Shown: positions 16,364-25,601, numbered from the stretch's first letter. The stretch: 64,000 nucleotides of DNA from Candidatus Aminicenantota bacterium (GCA_016927475.1 JAFGMO010000047.1:62001-126000); one strand, 5' to 3'. Notes: generated by a model from the sequence alone, not told the origin. Numbers and translations: made by a program.

Positions 16364-17794
16364 TTATTTTTCCATTAATTTTTTGACTTTTTTTAACCCC
16401 ATAAGAGACGGACTGAATTTGGGATTCAATTCCAGGGCCTTTTCATAATACTTCAAGGCCGATTCCAGGTTTCCTTTTTTGAGATAAGCTTCGGCCAGGC
16501 TGTCAAAGGTATTGGGCTTGTCAGGAAAAAGCCGGCAGTTCAGCTTGAATATTTCCAGAGCCATGTCCATCCATCCCTCCTCCAGCAACTCATACCCGAA
16601 TTCATTGAGATCGGACTGTGATCTGACAACATAACCCGCTTCTTTGATCAGCGCCTCGAAATGGGGGGCGGTTTTTTCTGTTCCCTTTTCCTTCATTTCC
16701 TGAAAAAGGAATTCTCCTAAGGTCGGTTTGGGCAGTTCATAAGCTTCCCCGAACAAAAGGGGTTCCACCACCCAAGTCAGCGGACGTCCGGCCCGGTGGT
16801 AATTGGAAAGGATGACAAGGGTGAGCTTGTCCTTCAAATATCTTCTGAACATGGCGCTGACGCCCGCGGTTTCTCCTCCATGCCAGGCAATCTTGTTTCC
16901 GTATGCCTCCCCCAATCTCCAGAGCGTTCCCCAGTTTTCCTGAATGAAAGGCCGGACCATCTTTTCCTGAAGTTCCCGGCTGATCAGAGTATCGCCGTAC
17001 AAGGCCTGGTCAAGCTTCAGCATATCTCCAACAGTCGACTGGATTCCGGCCGAGGCCACAAAAGGCAGAAGCCAGTAAACATTTGTCGAAAACCTGCCGG
17101 TTGAAGATTTGACATATCCTGTAGCCCGGTTTTCGACAACATCTTCAGGATTGGCGATGCTGGTCTCCGTCATGCCCAGGGGAACAAGAATATTTTCTCG
17201 AATAACGGCGGCAAAATTTTTTCCGTATTCCATCTCAAGAATTTTTCCCATCAGAATGAATCCCGAGCTGTTATATATGAACTTTTCCCCGGGTGTTTCA
17301 TGCTTCAATTTTTGGTCATAGATAAGAGGTATCATCTGATCGATCGTTTTGACCTGATTCCAAATCGAGCGGAAACGGCGGTGGGATGTCCAGTCCGGCA
17401 GTCCGGAAGTATGGGTCAGCAGATGGCGGATGGTGATTTCATCACCAAAGGGAAAATCCGGCAGATGTTTCAAAACCGGGTCATCCAGACCGATTTTCCC
17501 CTTTTCCACAAGCTGCAAAACAGCGATGCCCGTAAACAGCTTGGAGATCGAAGCCAGTTCGAACCGTGTCTGAAGAGTGTTCGGTACCCTAAAATCCTTG
17601 TTGGCCTCACCAAAGGCCTTGGCGTAAAGCACCTTTCCTTCTTGGGCGACAAGAATGGTTCCGGAAAAATGTTCTATCTTTGTGAAATGATTCATCACCT
17701 TATCCATTTCGGCGGCAAAGTCCGAAGGAATTTCCGCCGAAATGAAACCGGCCAAACAAAAAAGAATCCAAACAAGACCTGTTATTTTTTTCAT
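16364..17794 (-). CDS. Class C beta-lactamase-like serine hydrolase with TPR tail
   Basis: 476 residues from ATG 17794, with GGAGG five bases upstream. A signal peptide (cleavage near Ile-Ser-Ala) leads into a serine beta-lactamase/DD-peptidase fold. The nucleophile motif is Ser82-Ile-Ser-Lys85, the Tyr motif is YNSSG, and the third motif is HGGETAG in place of KTG. LLTHTSGLPDW is the usual AmpC/EstB landmark. The last ~110 residues hold about two TPR units (TFDSLAEAYLKKGNLESALKYYEKALELNP). The likely role is a periplasmic esterase, D-aminopeptidase or transpeptidase, not necessarily antibiotic resistance. It is divergent from the LuxR-type gene across an inverted repeat. Confidence 0.9.
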   Translation of the reverse strand: MKKITGLVWILFCLAGFISAEIPSDFAAEMDKVMNHFTKIEHFSGTILVAQEGKVLYAKAFGEANKDFRVPNTLQTRFELASISKLFTGIAVLQLVEKGKIGLDDPVLKHLPDFPFGDEITIRHLLTHTSGLPDWTSHRRFRSIWNQVKTIDQMIPLIYDQKLKHETPGEKFIYNSSGFILMGKILEMEYGKNFAAVIRENILVPLGMTETSIANPEDVVENRATGYVKSSTGRFSTNVYWLLPFVASAGIQSTVGDMLKLDQALYGDTLISRELQEKMVRPFIQENWGTLWRLGEAYGNKIAWHGGETAGVSAMFRRYLKDKLTLVILSNYHRAGRPLTWVVEPLLFGEAYELPKPTLGEFLFQEMKEKGTEKTAPHFEALIKEAGYVVRSQSDLNEFGYELLEEGWMDMALEIFKLNCRLFPDKPNTFDSLAEAYLKKGNLESALKYYEKALELNPKFSPSLMGLKKVKKLMEK

Positions 17795-17851
17795 GGTCAC
17801 CTCCCATGATGAATTTTGAGTTTAACCGGTTTCAAAAAAAAGAAAAATGCC

Positions 17852-17886
17852 CAAAAAGTGGTATTTCAAAAAAATACCACTTTTTG
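17852..17886. promoter_or_regulatory. Perfect 15-bp inverted repeat, candidate operator
   Basis: Arms CAAAAAGTGGTATTT (17852-17866) and AAATACCACTTTTTG (17872-17886) are exact reverse complements around CAAAA. The site lies midway between two divergent starts (17794 and 17939), so a terminator role is unlikely; the neighbouring LuxR-type regulator is the obvious binder. Confidence 0.6.
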
Positions 17887-17938
17887 AGTAATACAAAGTT
17901 CCGTTTACAGAATCAGCCGTATTTGCTAAAAAAGGTAT

Positions 17939-18874
17939 ATGCTGGAACTCTTTTTGATCATATGCTTCCTTATCACATCCGCCTTAATCCAGATTTTGGC
18001 GGCTTCGGTTCTTTTCCGGCGCCACACCAACCTTGTTCTTTTTTCCTACCTTATTTTCCTTGTTTTATGGGATTTTTATGCCATATTCGAGTTTGTATTC
18101 ATATCCTATATTCGATTTATTCCTAAAACCGGCCGCCTTAGTTTCCTCCTCTTCATAGGAATTTCATTTATCATGATTCACGGTTTGACGTTCATTTTTT
18201 TCGCGGATTTTATGCGCAGATGGATGAAAAAAAGATTATCCCTCCTCCTCAAGGGAATCCTCTTTCTGCCCTTTTTGATCATTCAAATTATCTACACCCA
18301 CCATGCGATCCAACGCTTAACAGAAGATCCTGCCCCCAAATTTTTTCAGGTCAAGGCTCCCTTTTCCACGAAATTAATGCTCATCTTCTTTTTCGCCTGG
18401 CTTTTTTATTCCCTATTTGACGCAACAACCTTGAAAAATCCTCACCTCAAAAAAACGATCCGGCTGTTTTCCACTTTCACCTTAGGAGGCTTGGCAAGCT
18501 TCGTGTTTTTTTTATACAGTCCTCTGTCAGATGATTTGAATTTCGTATGGTTGTTCGGGATATCGAGTTTATGGACTCTCGGTATCAATGTCCCCGGCTT
18601 TATGGTTCTCAGGAATTGGTACGGAAAACAGAAGGAAGGGAACCTCAGCAAAATACTACCGGAAAACCTTTCAAGATTAAAAGACCAATACGGTTTTTCA
18701 GCAAGGGAGCAGGAAATTTTATCTCTTGTGCTGACCGGTCGGACCAACAGGGAGATTGGGCACCAACTCCATATCTCGTTGGAAACCGTCAAAAAACATA
18801 TCTACAATATCTTCAAAAAAGCCGGTGTTAAAAACCGGCTGCAGCTTATGAACCTTCTCCACAAAAAAGAATAG
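17939..18874 (+). CDS. Membrane-anchored LuxR-type (GerE HTH) regulator
   Basis: 311 residues. The first ~225 contain about seven hydrophobic helices with Phe-rich spans, resembling a 7TM-type sensor region with no recognised ligand pocket. A short linker leads to a C-terminal GerE helix-turn-helix at ~250-311: FSAREQEILSLVLTGRTNREIGHQLHISLETVKKH is split over the canonical four helices, ending KNRLQLMNLL. There is no receiver domain or phosphorylation site, so signalling is probably direct from membrane to DNA. It is divergent from the beta-lactamase-like gene. Start ATG 17939 has AAGG five bases ahead. The signal and the direction of control are unknown. Confidence 0.88.
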   Translation: MLELFLIICFLITSALIQILAASVLFRRHTNLVLFSYLIFLVLWDFYAIFEFVFISYIRFIPKTGRLSFLLFIGISFIMIHGLTFIFFADFMRRWMKKRLSLLLKGILFLPFLIIQIIYTHHAIQRLTEDPAPKFFQVKAPFSTKLMLIFFFAWLFYSLFDATTLKNPHLKKTIRLFSTFTLGGLASFVFFLYSPLSDDLNFVWLFGISSLWTLGINVPGFMVLRNWYGKQKEGNLSKILPENLSRLKDQYGFSAREQEILSLVLTGRTNREIGHQLHISLETVKKHIYNIFKKAGVKNRLQLMNLLHKKE

Positions 18875-19010
18875 GTCTGTTAAAAAATTTAACGCCGATT
18901 ATTAAACTTTTACTCCGCCGGATTTATTCCAAAACGATTATCTTTCATGATTTCAATCAGTTAAAAGAAAAGCAGATTGGCATCAATCATGCATTAATAT
19001 AAAAGGGTTT

Positions 19011-20468
19011 ATGAAATTTTACAAAAAGGTTTTTATTTTCCTGTGTGGGACGGTTCTTAGTACCTTTTCCCTGTTTAGTCAGGAGAGAATTACGAATCTT
19101 TCTACCGATTATACCAAGGGCAAAATTGTTTTCAGCCGCACGCTCTTGAACGGCTTATCTTACTCCACTCTTCTCGAAATGGATAAAAAAACCCTGCTCT
19201 CCCATGAAAAAATCCTTCCCGGGCTCTATGAAAACCTGATGAACTTTTATCACCTCATCGCGGAAATGAGGAATCCGGAGCTCATAAACAGCCCGAACCG
19301 TTTTTCGCTTTCAGCCGAACTTATGGCCCAAGAATTACTCACGTCGATTGCTGAATCCCCGGCAGTGGAAACATATTCTCCTCTCCAGGCAGTTCTCATG
19401 TCAACGGGATATTACGCAAAAAAAGGTCATCCTCTTATACGTCATTATTTCCGGGACTTTCAACGGTACATCAACAAGGGGTGGGCTATGAGTGAGCTGA
19501 AAGTCCATAAAGCCCATCTTTATTCCAAGGGAAAATCCATCAAACTGGCCATCGTCGATTCGGGAATCGACCCAACCTGGAAAAGAATAAAGCCCCGTAT
19601 CCTTTGCCATAAAAATTTTTTAGAAGGACCAAGGCTCTATTCTCAAGAAAGTTTTTTTCCTTATGACCGGGGCGGCCACGGAACATCGCTTGCCTCCGTT
19701 ATCTACCAGATCGCTCCACAGGTGGACTTAATGATCGTTAAGGTCCATGACGGCGATACCATGCTGAAAGTCCCTCCTTCAAGATGGACGGTTTACCTCG
19801 TTACCGCCGGAATCCTCTGGGCTGCTCAAAACGGAGCAGACGTGATCAATCTCAGTATGGCCTTCCAAACCGATCTGGCTCCCATCCATAAAGCCTCCAT
19901 GACATGTTGGAAAAACAACATCATCATCGTGTCTCCCGTTGCGAATACACTCCCCCCCTATAAAAATATTCCCTCCTTTCCTGCAGCTTATCCTTGGACT
20001 CTCGCAATCGGCGGGATCGAAAAACGCAACGGGAGCCTGCGGATCTGGCCTTATTCAGGTCAGGGAAATTTCATGGATGTGGTCGCCCCGGCAAGAGGAA
20101 TATGGAATGCGACACCCACGTATTTTGACCTTGATGGTCGGAGAAATGTGGCCGTTGGCAACTCCCTGGCCACTTCCTTCGTTTCCGGGACAGTAGCACT
20201 CATGCTGTCAGTGATGGATCCCACGTTTCGAGAGAATCTGAAAAAGGAGCCGGGCCGGCTGTTTAATACTGTTCAAAAGATTCTGAGAGAGACCGCTTCG
20301 AACCGGGAGTTGGGATTTAACCGCTACAATCCTTCCTCAGGCTACGGAATCGTCAATATCCCGGCCGCGGTTGTCTCTGCGAAAAATATCTCCTCTACCC
20401 TTCAAGAGAAAAGAAAAAAAGGAAGACAGGAAGCTCCTTATTTCTCTTTTGCCCCAATGAGGTGGTAG
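19011..20468 (+). CDS. Secreted subtilisin-like serine peptidase (S8)
   Basis: 485 residues with a signal peptide (cleavage near Ser-Leu-Phe-Ser-Gln) and a ~140-residue N-terminal extension without a clear I9 pro-domain. The catalytic triad is visible: Asp183 in AIVDSGID, His223 in GGHGTSLAS and Ser385 in GNSLATSFVSG. The oxyanion Asn312 lies in SPVANT. The catalytic block has Asn where most subtilases have Thr (GNS rather than GTS). The fold is continuous and the residues are intact, so the enzyme is likely active in the periplasm or outside. The 3' end overlaps the converging 62-aa membrane protein by 31 bp. The target proteins are unknown. Confidence 0.92.
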   Translation: MKFYKKVFIFLCGTVLSTFSLFSQERITNLSTDYTKGKIVFSRTLLNGLSYSTLLEMDKKTLLSHEKILPGLYENLMNFYHLIAEMRNPELINSPNRFSLSAELMAQELLTSIAESPAVETYSPLQAVLMSTGYYAKKGHPLIRHYFRDFQRYINKGWAMSELKVHKAHLYSKGKSIKLAIVDSGIDPTWKRIKPRILCHKNFLEGPRLYSQESFFPYDRGGHGTSLASVIYQIAPQVDLMIVKVHDGDTMLKVPPSRWTVYLVTAGILWAAQNGADVINLSMAFQTDLAPIHKASMTCWKNNIIIVSPVANTLPPYKNIPSFPAAYPWTLAIGGIEKRNGSLRIWPYSGQGNFMDVVAPARGIWNATPTYFDLDGRRNVAVGNSLATSFVSGTVALMLSVMDPTFRENLKKEPGRLFNTVQKILRETASNRELGFNRYNPSSGYGIVNIPAAVVSAKNISSTLQEKRKKGRQEAPYFSFAPMRW

Positions 20469-20626
20469 AGCGCAAAAATAATGGCGGCTAAAAGGCAGAT
20501 CTCAACTCCCTGAATGTAATAACGAAAAAGAATGATCACCTTACCGCCGAAGGCAAACCGGGCCAGAAAGGCTAGAATGGCAGATATTGCCGCCCCAGCC
20601 GTGAAAATGTAGCTCAGTGTTTTCAT
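20438..20626 (-). CDS. Small two-span membrane protein (62 aa)
   Basis: 62 residues with two hydrophobic helices (~8-25 and ~33-55) joined by FGGKVIILFRYYIQG, ending in a charged Ala-Lys-Glu-Lys tail. A strong AAGGAGGG ribosome site nine bases before ATG 20626 supports translation. Its last codons overlap the end of the subtilase on the opposite strand. No family is recognised. The topology would place both termini on the same side. It could be a membrane stabiliser or toxin-like peptide, but nothing in the context decides that. Confidence 0.65.
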   Translation of the reverse strand: MKTLSYIFTAGAAISAILAFLARFAFGGKVIILFRYYIQGVEICLLAAIIFALYHLIGAKEK

Positions 20627-20748
20627 AGGCTATCCCTCCTTTCCCAAGCATTATACAGGCAAATCTAATTTTCTTACATCATAAAAAAGAAAAAGCAAAA
20701 AAACAATATATAAAAATGGTATAAGTTTTCCTATATGATATTTTCACT

Positions 20749-20777
20749 TTGACAAGTCGGTGCTAAAAATATAAATA
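20749..20777 (+). promoter_or_regulatory. Predicted promoter of the S15 lipoprotein gene
   Basis: TTGACA (20749-20754) is an exact -35 box; a 17-nt spacer leads to TAAATA (20772-20777). Transcription would start near 20784, which rules out the in-frame ATG at 20777 and supports the ATG at 20807. Confidence 0.5.
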
Positions 20778-20806
20778 TGATTGTTAGAATACAAAAGGAG
20801 GAAAAA

Positions 20807-22657
20807 ATGCCGCTTCGCAAAACTAAGATTTCATATTGTCTTTTACCTTTTCTTTTCATCGGTTTGCTTGTTTTAAGCCCGGCCTGCAAAAAAGATGAAA
20901 AAATATCATCCTCATTCGGAGAATACGATCTTTTTGAGAAAACAAGTTACCAGGAATGGGTCCGCTCCTCCCGGTACGTAGAGATGAGCGACGGCATAAA
21001 ACTCGCTATGGATATCATCCGTCCCGCTGCTAACGGGGAGCCGGTTGAAGAGCCCCTGCCATGTATCTGGACTCATGCACGCTACCACCGGGCCCGGTTC
21101 CATGAAGGCAAAATTTATTCGATGGTCGATAGAAACGGCTATCTTCAGGTCATGGTCAAGCACGGTTATGTTTTAGCCGCCGTTGATGTCCGTGGAAGCG
21201 GGGCGTCTTTCGGCCGCTACGAAGGGGTCTTCTCCGAACGCGAGACCAGGGACGCCTATGAGATTACCGAATGGCTGGCCGCACAGCCCTGGTGCGACGG
21301 CAATATCGGGATGTATGGTGGTTCTTACTTGGGAATCACCCAGCTGATGGCCGCCAGCCTCGATCCTCCCCATTTGAAAGCCATCTTCCCGTCCGTGGCC
21401 TGCTTTGATCTGTTCACTTTTATCAGGAACGGCGGGATCTACCGCGAGGGGTTCATCAAGATGTGGGGAGACCTGACAAAACAGCTTGACACCGAAGTCC
21501 CGCCCATACCCGTGGATGAAGATGCCGACGGTGCCATGGCCGCACAAGCTGTGGCACAACATAAGGATAACTGGGATGTCAGCGAAGAGGCGCCCAAAGT
21601 CAGGTTCCGGGACGACGAAGCTTGGGAAAAACAGTTTCAAAAAACCAATCCCTCCTTTAACATCGAAAAAATAAATGCCTCGGGTGTTGCCGTCTATCTT
21701 TGGAGCGGTTTTTACGACATCTGGATGCGCGATGCTTTTTTATGGTTTGCCAACCTCAAAACACCCAAGAAGCTAGGTGTCGGCTCTTGGCCTCACGGTT
21801 ACTGGACAGACGCCCTCTCCCAGGAAAGAGAGCGGCTCCTCAGAGTGGAAACATTACGCTGGTATGACTACTGGCTTAAAGGAATAAAAAACGGTGTTAT
21901 GAACGGTCCCTCCATCAACTTCAGCATCCTTGAGAAACCGGACAAATGGTCCTGGCGTCATACGGATACATGGCCCCTTCCGGAAGCCGAAACAGCCGAC
22001 TATTACTTTAGCGGAGGATCATCCGGAAGCGTCAACTCCGTTAATGACGGCCTTCTAACCTTAGATCAGCCCAATGCAGACAGCTTATATGATGTCTACA
22101 CCACGGATTTCAGCACGACTTCCGGTACTTTCACCCGCTGGGCCAACGCTGCAGGAGCTCCCATGTCTTACCCGGATATGACTCCCATGGATATTAAAGG
22201 TCTGACCTACACCACGGCTGAGCTTACAAAAGACGTAACCGCCGTCGGTTCTCCTCTTGTCCATCTTTTTGTGACTTCAGATCGGCCTGACGGCGACTTT
22301 TATGTCTTCCTCGAGGAAGTGGATGCCGAAGGAACGTCGTTTTACATCTCAGAAGGAATGCTACGCGCTTCCTGCCGCGAACAGGGAGAAGCTCCCTATG
22401 ACAATCTTGGGCTTCCCTATTTTCCGATATCACAAAAAAACACACGGGAGCTGGAAGAAGGCGAAATTGTTATGCTGGTTTTCGACCTCCATCCCGTTTC
22501 CAACGTTTTTGACGCGGGCCACCGCATTCGGGTAACCCTTGTCTGTGCGGACGCCGGAAACACTGAGCTTTACATGAAGGAGGAAGTTCCGACCATTAAG
22601 GTTTACCGCAGCGCCGGCAACGCTTCACGGATCCTCCTTCCGGTCATTCAGAATTAG
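20807..22657 (+). CDS. CocE/NonD-type S15 hydrolase, lipoprotein
   Basis: 616 residues from ATG 20807 (AAAGGAGG ahead). The signal peptide ends in a lipobox Ser-Pro-Ala-Cys, so the protein should be lipid-anchored. The alpha/beta-hydrolase core carries VDVRGSGASFGRYE, the nucleophile Ser173 in MYGGSYLGITQ, and a downstream Trp-Pro-His-Gly that may supply the His. The last ~230 residues are the jelly-roll PepX C-terminal domain (DRPDGDFYVFLEEVDAEGTS, GHRIRVTL). Relatives are X-Pro dipeptidyl-peptidases, cocaine esterase and glutaryl acylases. The exact substrate (proline peptides or acyl esters) cannot be told. It has its own promoter and precedes the BlaI operon. Confidence 0.92.
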   Translation: MPLRKTKISYCLLPFLFIGLLVLSPACKKDEKISSSFGEYDLFEKTSYQEWVRSSRYVEMSDGIKLAMDIIRPAANGEPVEEPLPCIWTHARYHRARFHEGKIYSMVDRNGYLQVMVKHGYVLAAVDVRGSGASFGRYEGVFSERETRDAYEITEWLAAQPWCDGNIGMYGGSYLGITQLMAASLDPPHLKAIFPSVACFDLFTFIRNGGIYREGFIKMWGDLTKQLDTEVPPIPVDEDADGAMAAQAVAQHKDNWDVSEEAPKVRFRDDEAWEKQFQKTNPSFNIEKINASGVAVYLWSGFYDIWMRDAFLWFANLKTPKKLGVGSWPHGYWTDALSQERERLLRVETLRWYDYWLKGIKNGVMNGPSINFSILEKPDKWSWRHTDTWPLPEAETADYYFSGGSSGSVNSVNDGLLTLDQPNADSLYDVYTTDFSTTSGTFTRWANAAGAPMSYPDMTPMDIKGLTYTTAELTKDVTAVGSPLVHLFVTSDRPDGDFYVFLEEVDAEGTSFYISEGMLRASCREQGEAPYDNLGLPYFPISQKNTRELEEGEIVMLVFDLHPVSNVFDAGHRIRVTLVCADAGNTELYMKEEVPTIKVYRSAGNASRILLPVIQN

Positions 22658-22812
22658 ACAAAAGGGGTGTCTTCTTCCTTAAACTCCGGACTCCCTTTTT
22701 TCTAATTAAATTTCATCCTTTCACAATTCCCATATCCCTTCATCTCTGTTTTGTTGTGTTTCCCCATCAGCATGTCAGAGAAAAAAAACGGCAACCAACA
22801 GGGGCTGATGAT

Positions 22813-22905
22813 TGTTAATATTAACAGATGTTAAAAAAATAGCATTTTTTTTCTTGACACCGAAGTCAAAAAATGCTAAATTTTTAACATGCTAAATTAT
22901 TAGCA
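22813..22905. promoter_or_regulatory. BlaI-type operator cluster with promoter
   Basis: Four dyads lie upstream of blaI: TGTTAA-TA-TTAACA (22813-22826), TGTTAA-N4-ATAGCA (22829-22844), TGCTAA-N4-TTAACA (22874-22889) and TGCTAA-N4-TTAGCA (22890-22905). The last two abut. The promoter is TTGACA (22854-22859), 17 nt, TAAATT (22877-22882); its -10 box falls inside the third dyad. This suits autorepression by the BlaI protein. Confidence 0.7.
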
Positions 22906-22923
22906 CTTAAAAGGAAGTTAATC

Positions 22924-23307
22924 ATGAAAAACCAAAAAAGTTTGAGCCGAAGAGAACGCCAAATCATGGATATCATCTACGAAATGAAGGAAGCAACGGT
23001 TCATCAAGTACTCGAGCATATCCCCTCTCCCCCCAGCTATTCCGCCATCAGGGCCCTTCTTAGGGTTCTGGAAAACAAAGGACATCTGACACACCGGCAG
23101 GAAGGACCGCGTTACATCTACTTCCCTCGTGTTTCCAAAGACAAAGCTCGTCGCAGCGCGCTGAAACACCTCATGAAAACATTCTTTGACGACTCCATGG
23201 AAAACGTCGTGGCCGCACTTCTGGATATATCCGAGGATCATTTGTCAAAAGAGGAGCTTCAAAGGCTTGTGGAGCTTATCGAAAAAACGCGCAAAGAGGG
23301 GAGATAA
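22924..23307 (+). CDS. BlaI/MecI-family repressor
   Basis: 127 residues. The N-terminal winged helix (LSRRERQIMDIIYEMKEATV, SAIRALLRVLENKGHLTHR, RYIYFPRVS) and the C-terminal dimerisation helices are typical of BlaI/MecI repressors of ~120-130 residues. Such repressors are removed when the partner M56 sensor is activated. AAGGAAG stands seven bases before ATG 22924. The gene is followed two bases later by the M56 gene, so they form an operon, and dyads overlap its promoter. The operators here have TGYTAA half-sites rather than the TACA-type half-sites of staphylococcal BlaI and CopY. Confidence 0.95.
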   Translation: MKNQKSLSRRERQIMDIIYEMKEATVHQVLEHIPSPPSYSAIRALLRVLENKGHLTHRQEGPRYIYFPRVSKDKARRSALKHLMKTFFDDSMENVVAALLDISEDHLSKEELQRLVELIEKTRKEGR

Positions 23308-23309
23308 CC

Positions 23310-25511
23310 ATGTTCGGGCAAACGTACATTTTTTTCCGTATTTTTACGGAGCTGCTTCTCAAGTCAACGCTTGTTCTTTTCCTAGCCCTACTTATCACGA
23401 CGTTGATGCGAAAAAAATCCGCTTCGCTGCGGCATTTTGTACTGGTTGTTTTTTTGATCAGCCTGCTTTTTATTCCGTTGCTGACGTTTGTCCATTTCGG
23501 CTGGCAGACAAACCTCCTTCCGTCCCAAATAGGATCCGAAAAAATAAATCCCGAACGATCACCCAAAAAACTAACGGACTCTAAGTCCCTTGAAGCAGGT
23601 ATCAACGTTACTTCCGTGGAAGTCCAAAACTCACGTAAAACCAGAGAATCATCCGGTTTTGAATCCGGAAAACAGCTCATCGTTTCTTCTAAACCTTCTC
23701 TTCCAGCGGGACAAGCTTTGAATGTTTTTCTTATCCTGATTTGGGCAGGGGGGGTGTTTTTACTCTTGTTAGGGATATGCCGGGGACTTATCACAGCATC
23801 ACGGATGACACGGGAAGGGAAGCCTGTGAACGATCCGGTCTGGCGGAAGCTGATGAATCGGTTTTTAGCCTTTGCGGGTTTGAATCAAGAGGTTCGTATC
23901 AAAAGCCACAAAAACGTATTTGTCCCCCTGACATGGGGCTTGTTCAAACCCGTGATACTGATTCCCTCCAATCACAAATCCTGGTCGGAAGACCAAAAAA
24001 AATCAGCCCTGTTCCATGAGCTTTCCCACATCAAAAGGGCCGACTTTCTCGTCACCATTCTTGTTCGAATAAGCCTTGCCCTTTTTTGGTTTCATCCTTT
24101 GAGCTGGCTTGTTTTTCGCACCATGAAAAACGAGCAGGAAAAAGCCTGTGACGAGATGGTCCTCCAAACAGGAATCAAACCGTCAACCTATGCCGCCAAC
24201 CTGTTGTTTTTCCGAAACGGGGCGGGGCATGGCTGGGCTCCCTCGTTGACCTTTCTCAGCATTCTTGAAGGCTCCTCATTCGGCCATAGGCTGACAACTA
24301 TTCTGAAACAAAAATTAACTATCAAGGAGATTGCGATGAAAACAAAATTATTTATAGGATTCGCCGTTATTCTGGCTATCGCCGTCATCGGCACGGCCCG
24401 CCCTTCAAAGGTATCACCTAAGGTCATATCAGGCGATGCTTTATTCGAGCGAACCGATAATTCACCCGCTTTGTGTTCCCCTGAAAACCAGCAATATGGA
24501 AAATCGAAGGAAACGACGGAAGCCAGGGAAAACATCCAGGCAGAACAAAAACAAGAAGAAAAAAAATCGAAAGAAGAAGAAAAACACGCAATCATCATCA
24601 GTGATAAAAACGGAAAAGATATACCAATCGAGATCACCATCATAAAAGACAAGGATGGAAAAAAGTATTGCGTGAAAAACATAACCCTTAAAAAAGGATT
24701 AAACGAAGAAATTTATATCTATGATTATGAAGGCAAAGAAATCGAACTTGACGAAGGCGTTCCCATTCGTCTTGTGATCAAAGAGGGCAACCTGGAATTG
24801 ATCGACGGCGAGAATATTATCATAACAAGTAAGGACGGAGTTCTAGCCTGGACGGCAAAAGATATCAAAGGAAAAGGGGACGCGGATATTCTTTTCTTAG
24901 AAAAAAAAGGCGCCAAAAACCTCAAAATCAGTAAAGCTAATATTAAACATTGGACCATAAAAAAAGAAGAAGACGCACACGGTAAAAACATCGCCGTTAT
25001 TTCAAAAGGAAAAAACAAAAAAATAGGGGTCGGTTTAAATGATGATAAAAATCTTTATGTGGTATTAGGGCCAGGCGCAGGCGGCCACATCTTCAAAAAC
25101 GGGAAAGTTGTCACATTCGAAAAGGACGAAATTCAAGACATCATAAAAAAAATCAGGGGAAACCTGCAAAAACTCGATGAAGAGAAAGCTCCCATAAAAG
25201 AAATCATGGAACTGCTGAATGAATTGGAAAAAAGGATAGAGAATAAAAACGCCATCGCTGTTTTCACCAGCGAGAAGGGAAAAGGTGATGTCCTTTTTTC
25301 CTGGGCCGGTGGCGGCATAAAGAACCGGGAGGTTTATGAAAGAGCCGTAGAAAAAATCAAAAAGCTGCTTCCCGAAGGATGCACGCTGGAGTCCGAATTC
25401 GATGAAGAATCAGGAGTTTTAAAACTCAATTTAAAAAATCTTGATAGCCAAAATTTTTCCAAAGATTTAATCCACAAGATAGTAAAAATCCTCAAAGAAG
25501 AAATCAAATAA
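23310..25511 (+). CDS. BlaR1-like M56 membrane metallopeptidase with a distinct sensor tail
   Basis: 733 residues. Helices at ~5-32, 40-62, 137-160 and 346-362 enclose the M56 protease domain with His236-Glu-Leu-Ser-His240 and a second motif NEQEKACDE (zinc Glu near 282). On signal, such proteases cut or trigger the loss of BlaI. The usual penicillin-binding domain is missing. Instead ~370 extracytoplasmic residues include a Lys/Glu-rich coil (~400-430), repeated strands with IIISDKNGKDI and IIITSKDGVLA, and helical segments ending ILKEEIK. The tail lacks SxxK, so beta-lactam sensing is unlikely. The signal it reads is unknown. Start ATG 23310 is preceded by GGGGAG. Confidence 0.9.
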   Translation: MFGQTYIFFRIFTELLLKSTLVLFLALLITTLMRKKSASLRHFVLVVFLISLLFIPLLTFVHFGWQTNLLPSQIGSEKINPERSPKKLTDSKSLEAGINVTSVEVQNSRKTRESSGFESGKQLIVSSKPSLPAGQALNVFLILIWAGGVFLLLLGICRGLITASRMTREGKPVNDPVWRKLMNRFLAFAGLNQEVRIKSHKNVFVPLTWGLFKPVILIPSNHKSWSEDQKKSALFHELSHIKRADFLVTILVRISLALFWFHPLSWLVFRTMKNEQEKACDEMVLQTGIKPSTYAANLLFFRNGAGHGWAPSLTFLSILEGSSFGHRLTTILKQKLTIKEIAMKTKLFIGFAVILAIAVIGTARPSKVSPKVISGDALFERTDNSPALCSPENQQYGKSKETTEARENIQAEQKQEEKKSKEEEKHAIIISDKNGKDIPIEITIIKDKDGKKYCVKNITLKKGLNEEIYIYDYEGKEIELDEGVPIRLVIKEGNLELIDGENIIITSKDGVLAWTAKDIKGKGDADILFLEKKGAKNLKISKANIKHWTIKKEEDAHGKNIAVISKGKNKKIGVGLNDDKNLYVVLGPGAGGHIFKNGKVVTFEKDEIQDIIKKIRGNLQKLDEEKAPIKEIMELLNELEKRIENKNAIAVFTSEKGKGDVLFSWAGGGIKNREVYERAVEKIKKLLPEGCTLESEFDEESGVLKLNLKNLDSQNFSKDLIHKIVKILKEEIK

Positions 25512-25601
25512 TCAAAGCTTACGAGCCGCAGAAGGAAAAAAATCTCTTTAAAAAGAACATACCACTATGATCCGCCATGAATAAAGGATGTGTTTCCCGA
25601 A

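Noticed and set aside
17852-17886. Inverted repeat read as a terminator
   Set aside because: It lies between two divergent starts, so there is no transcript end for it to serve.
18879-18893. GTTAAA-AAA-TTTAAC as terminator of the LuxR gene
   Set aside because: An A/T-only stem of six pairs is too weak.
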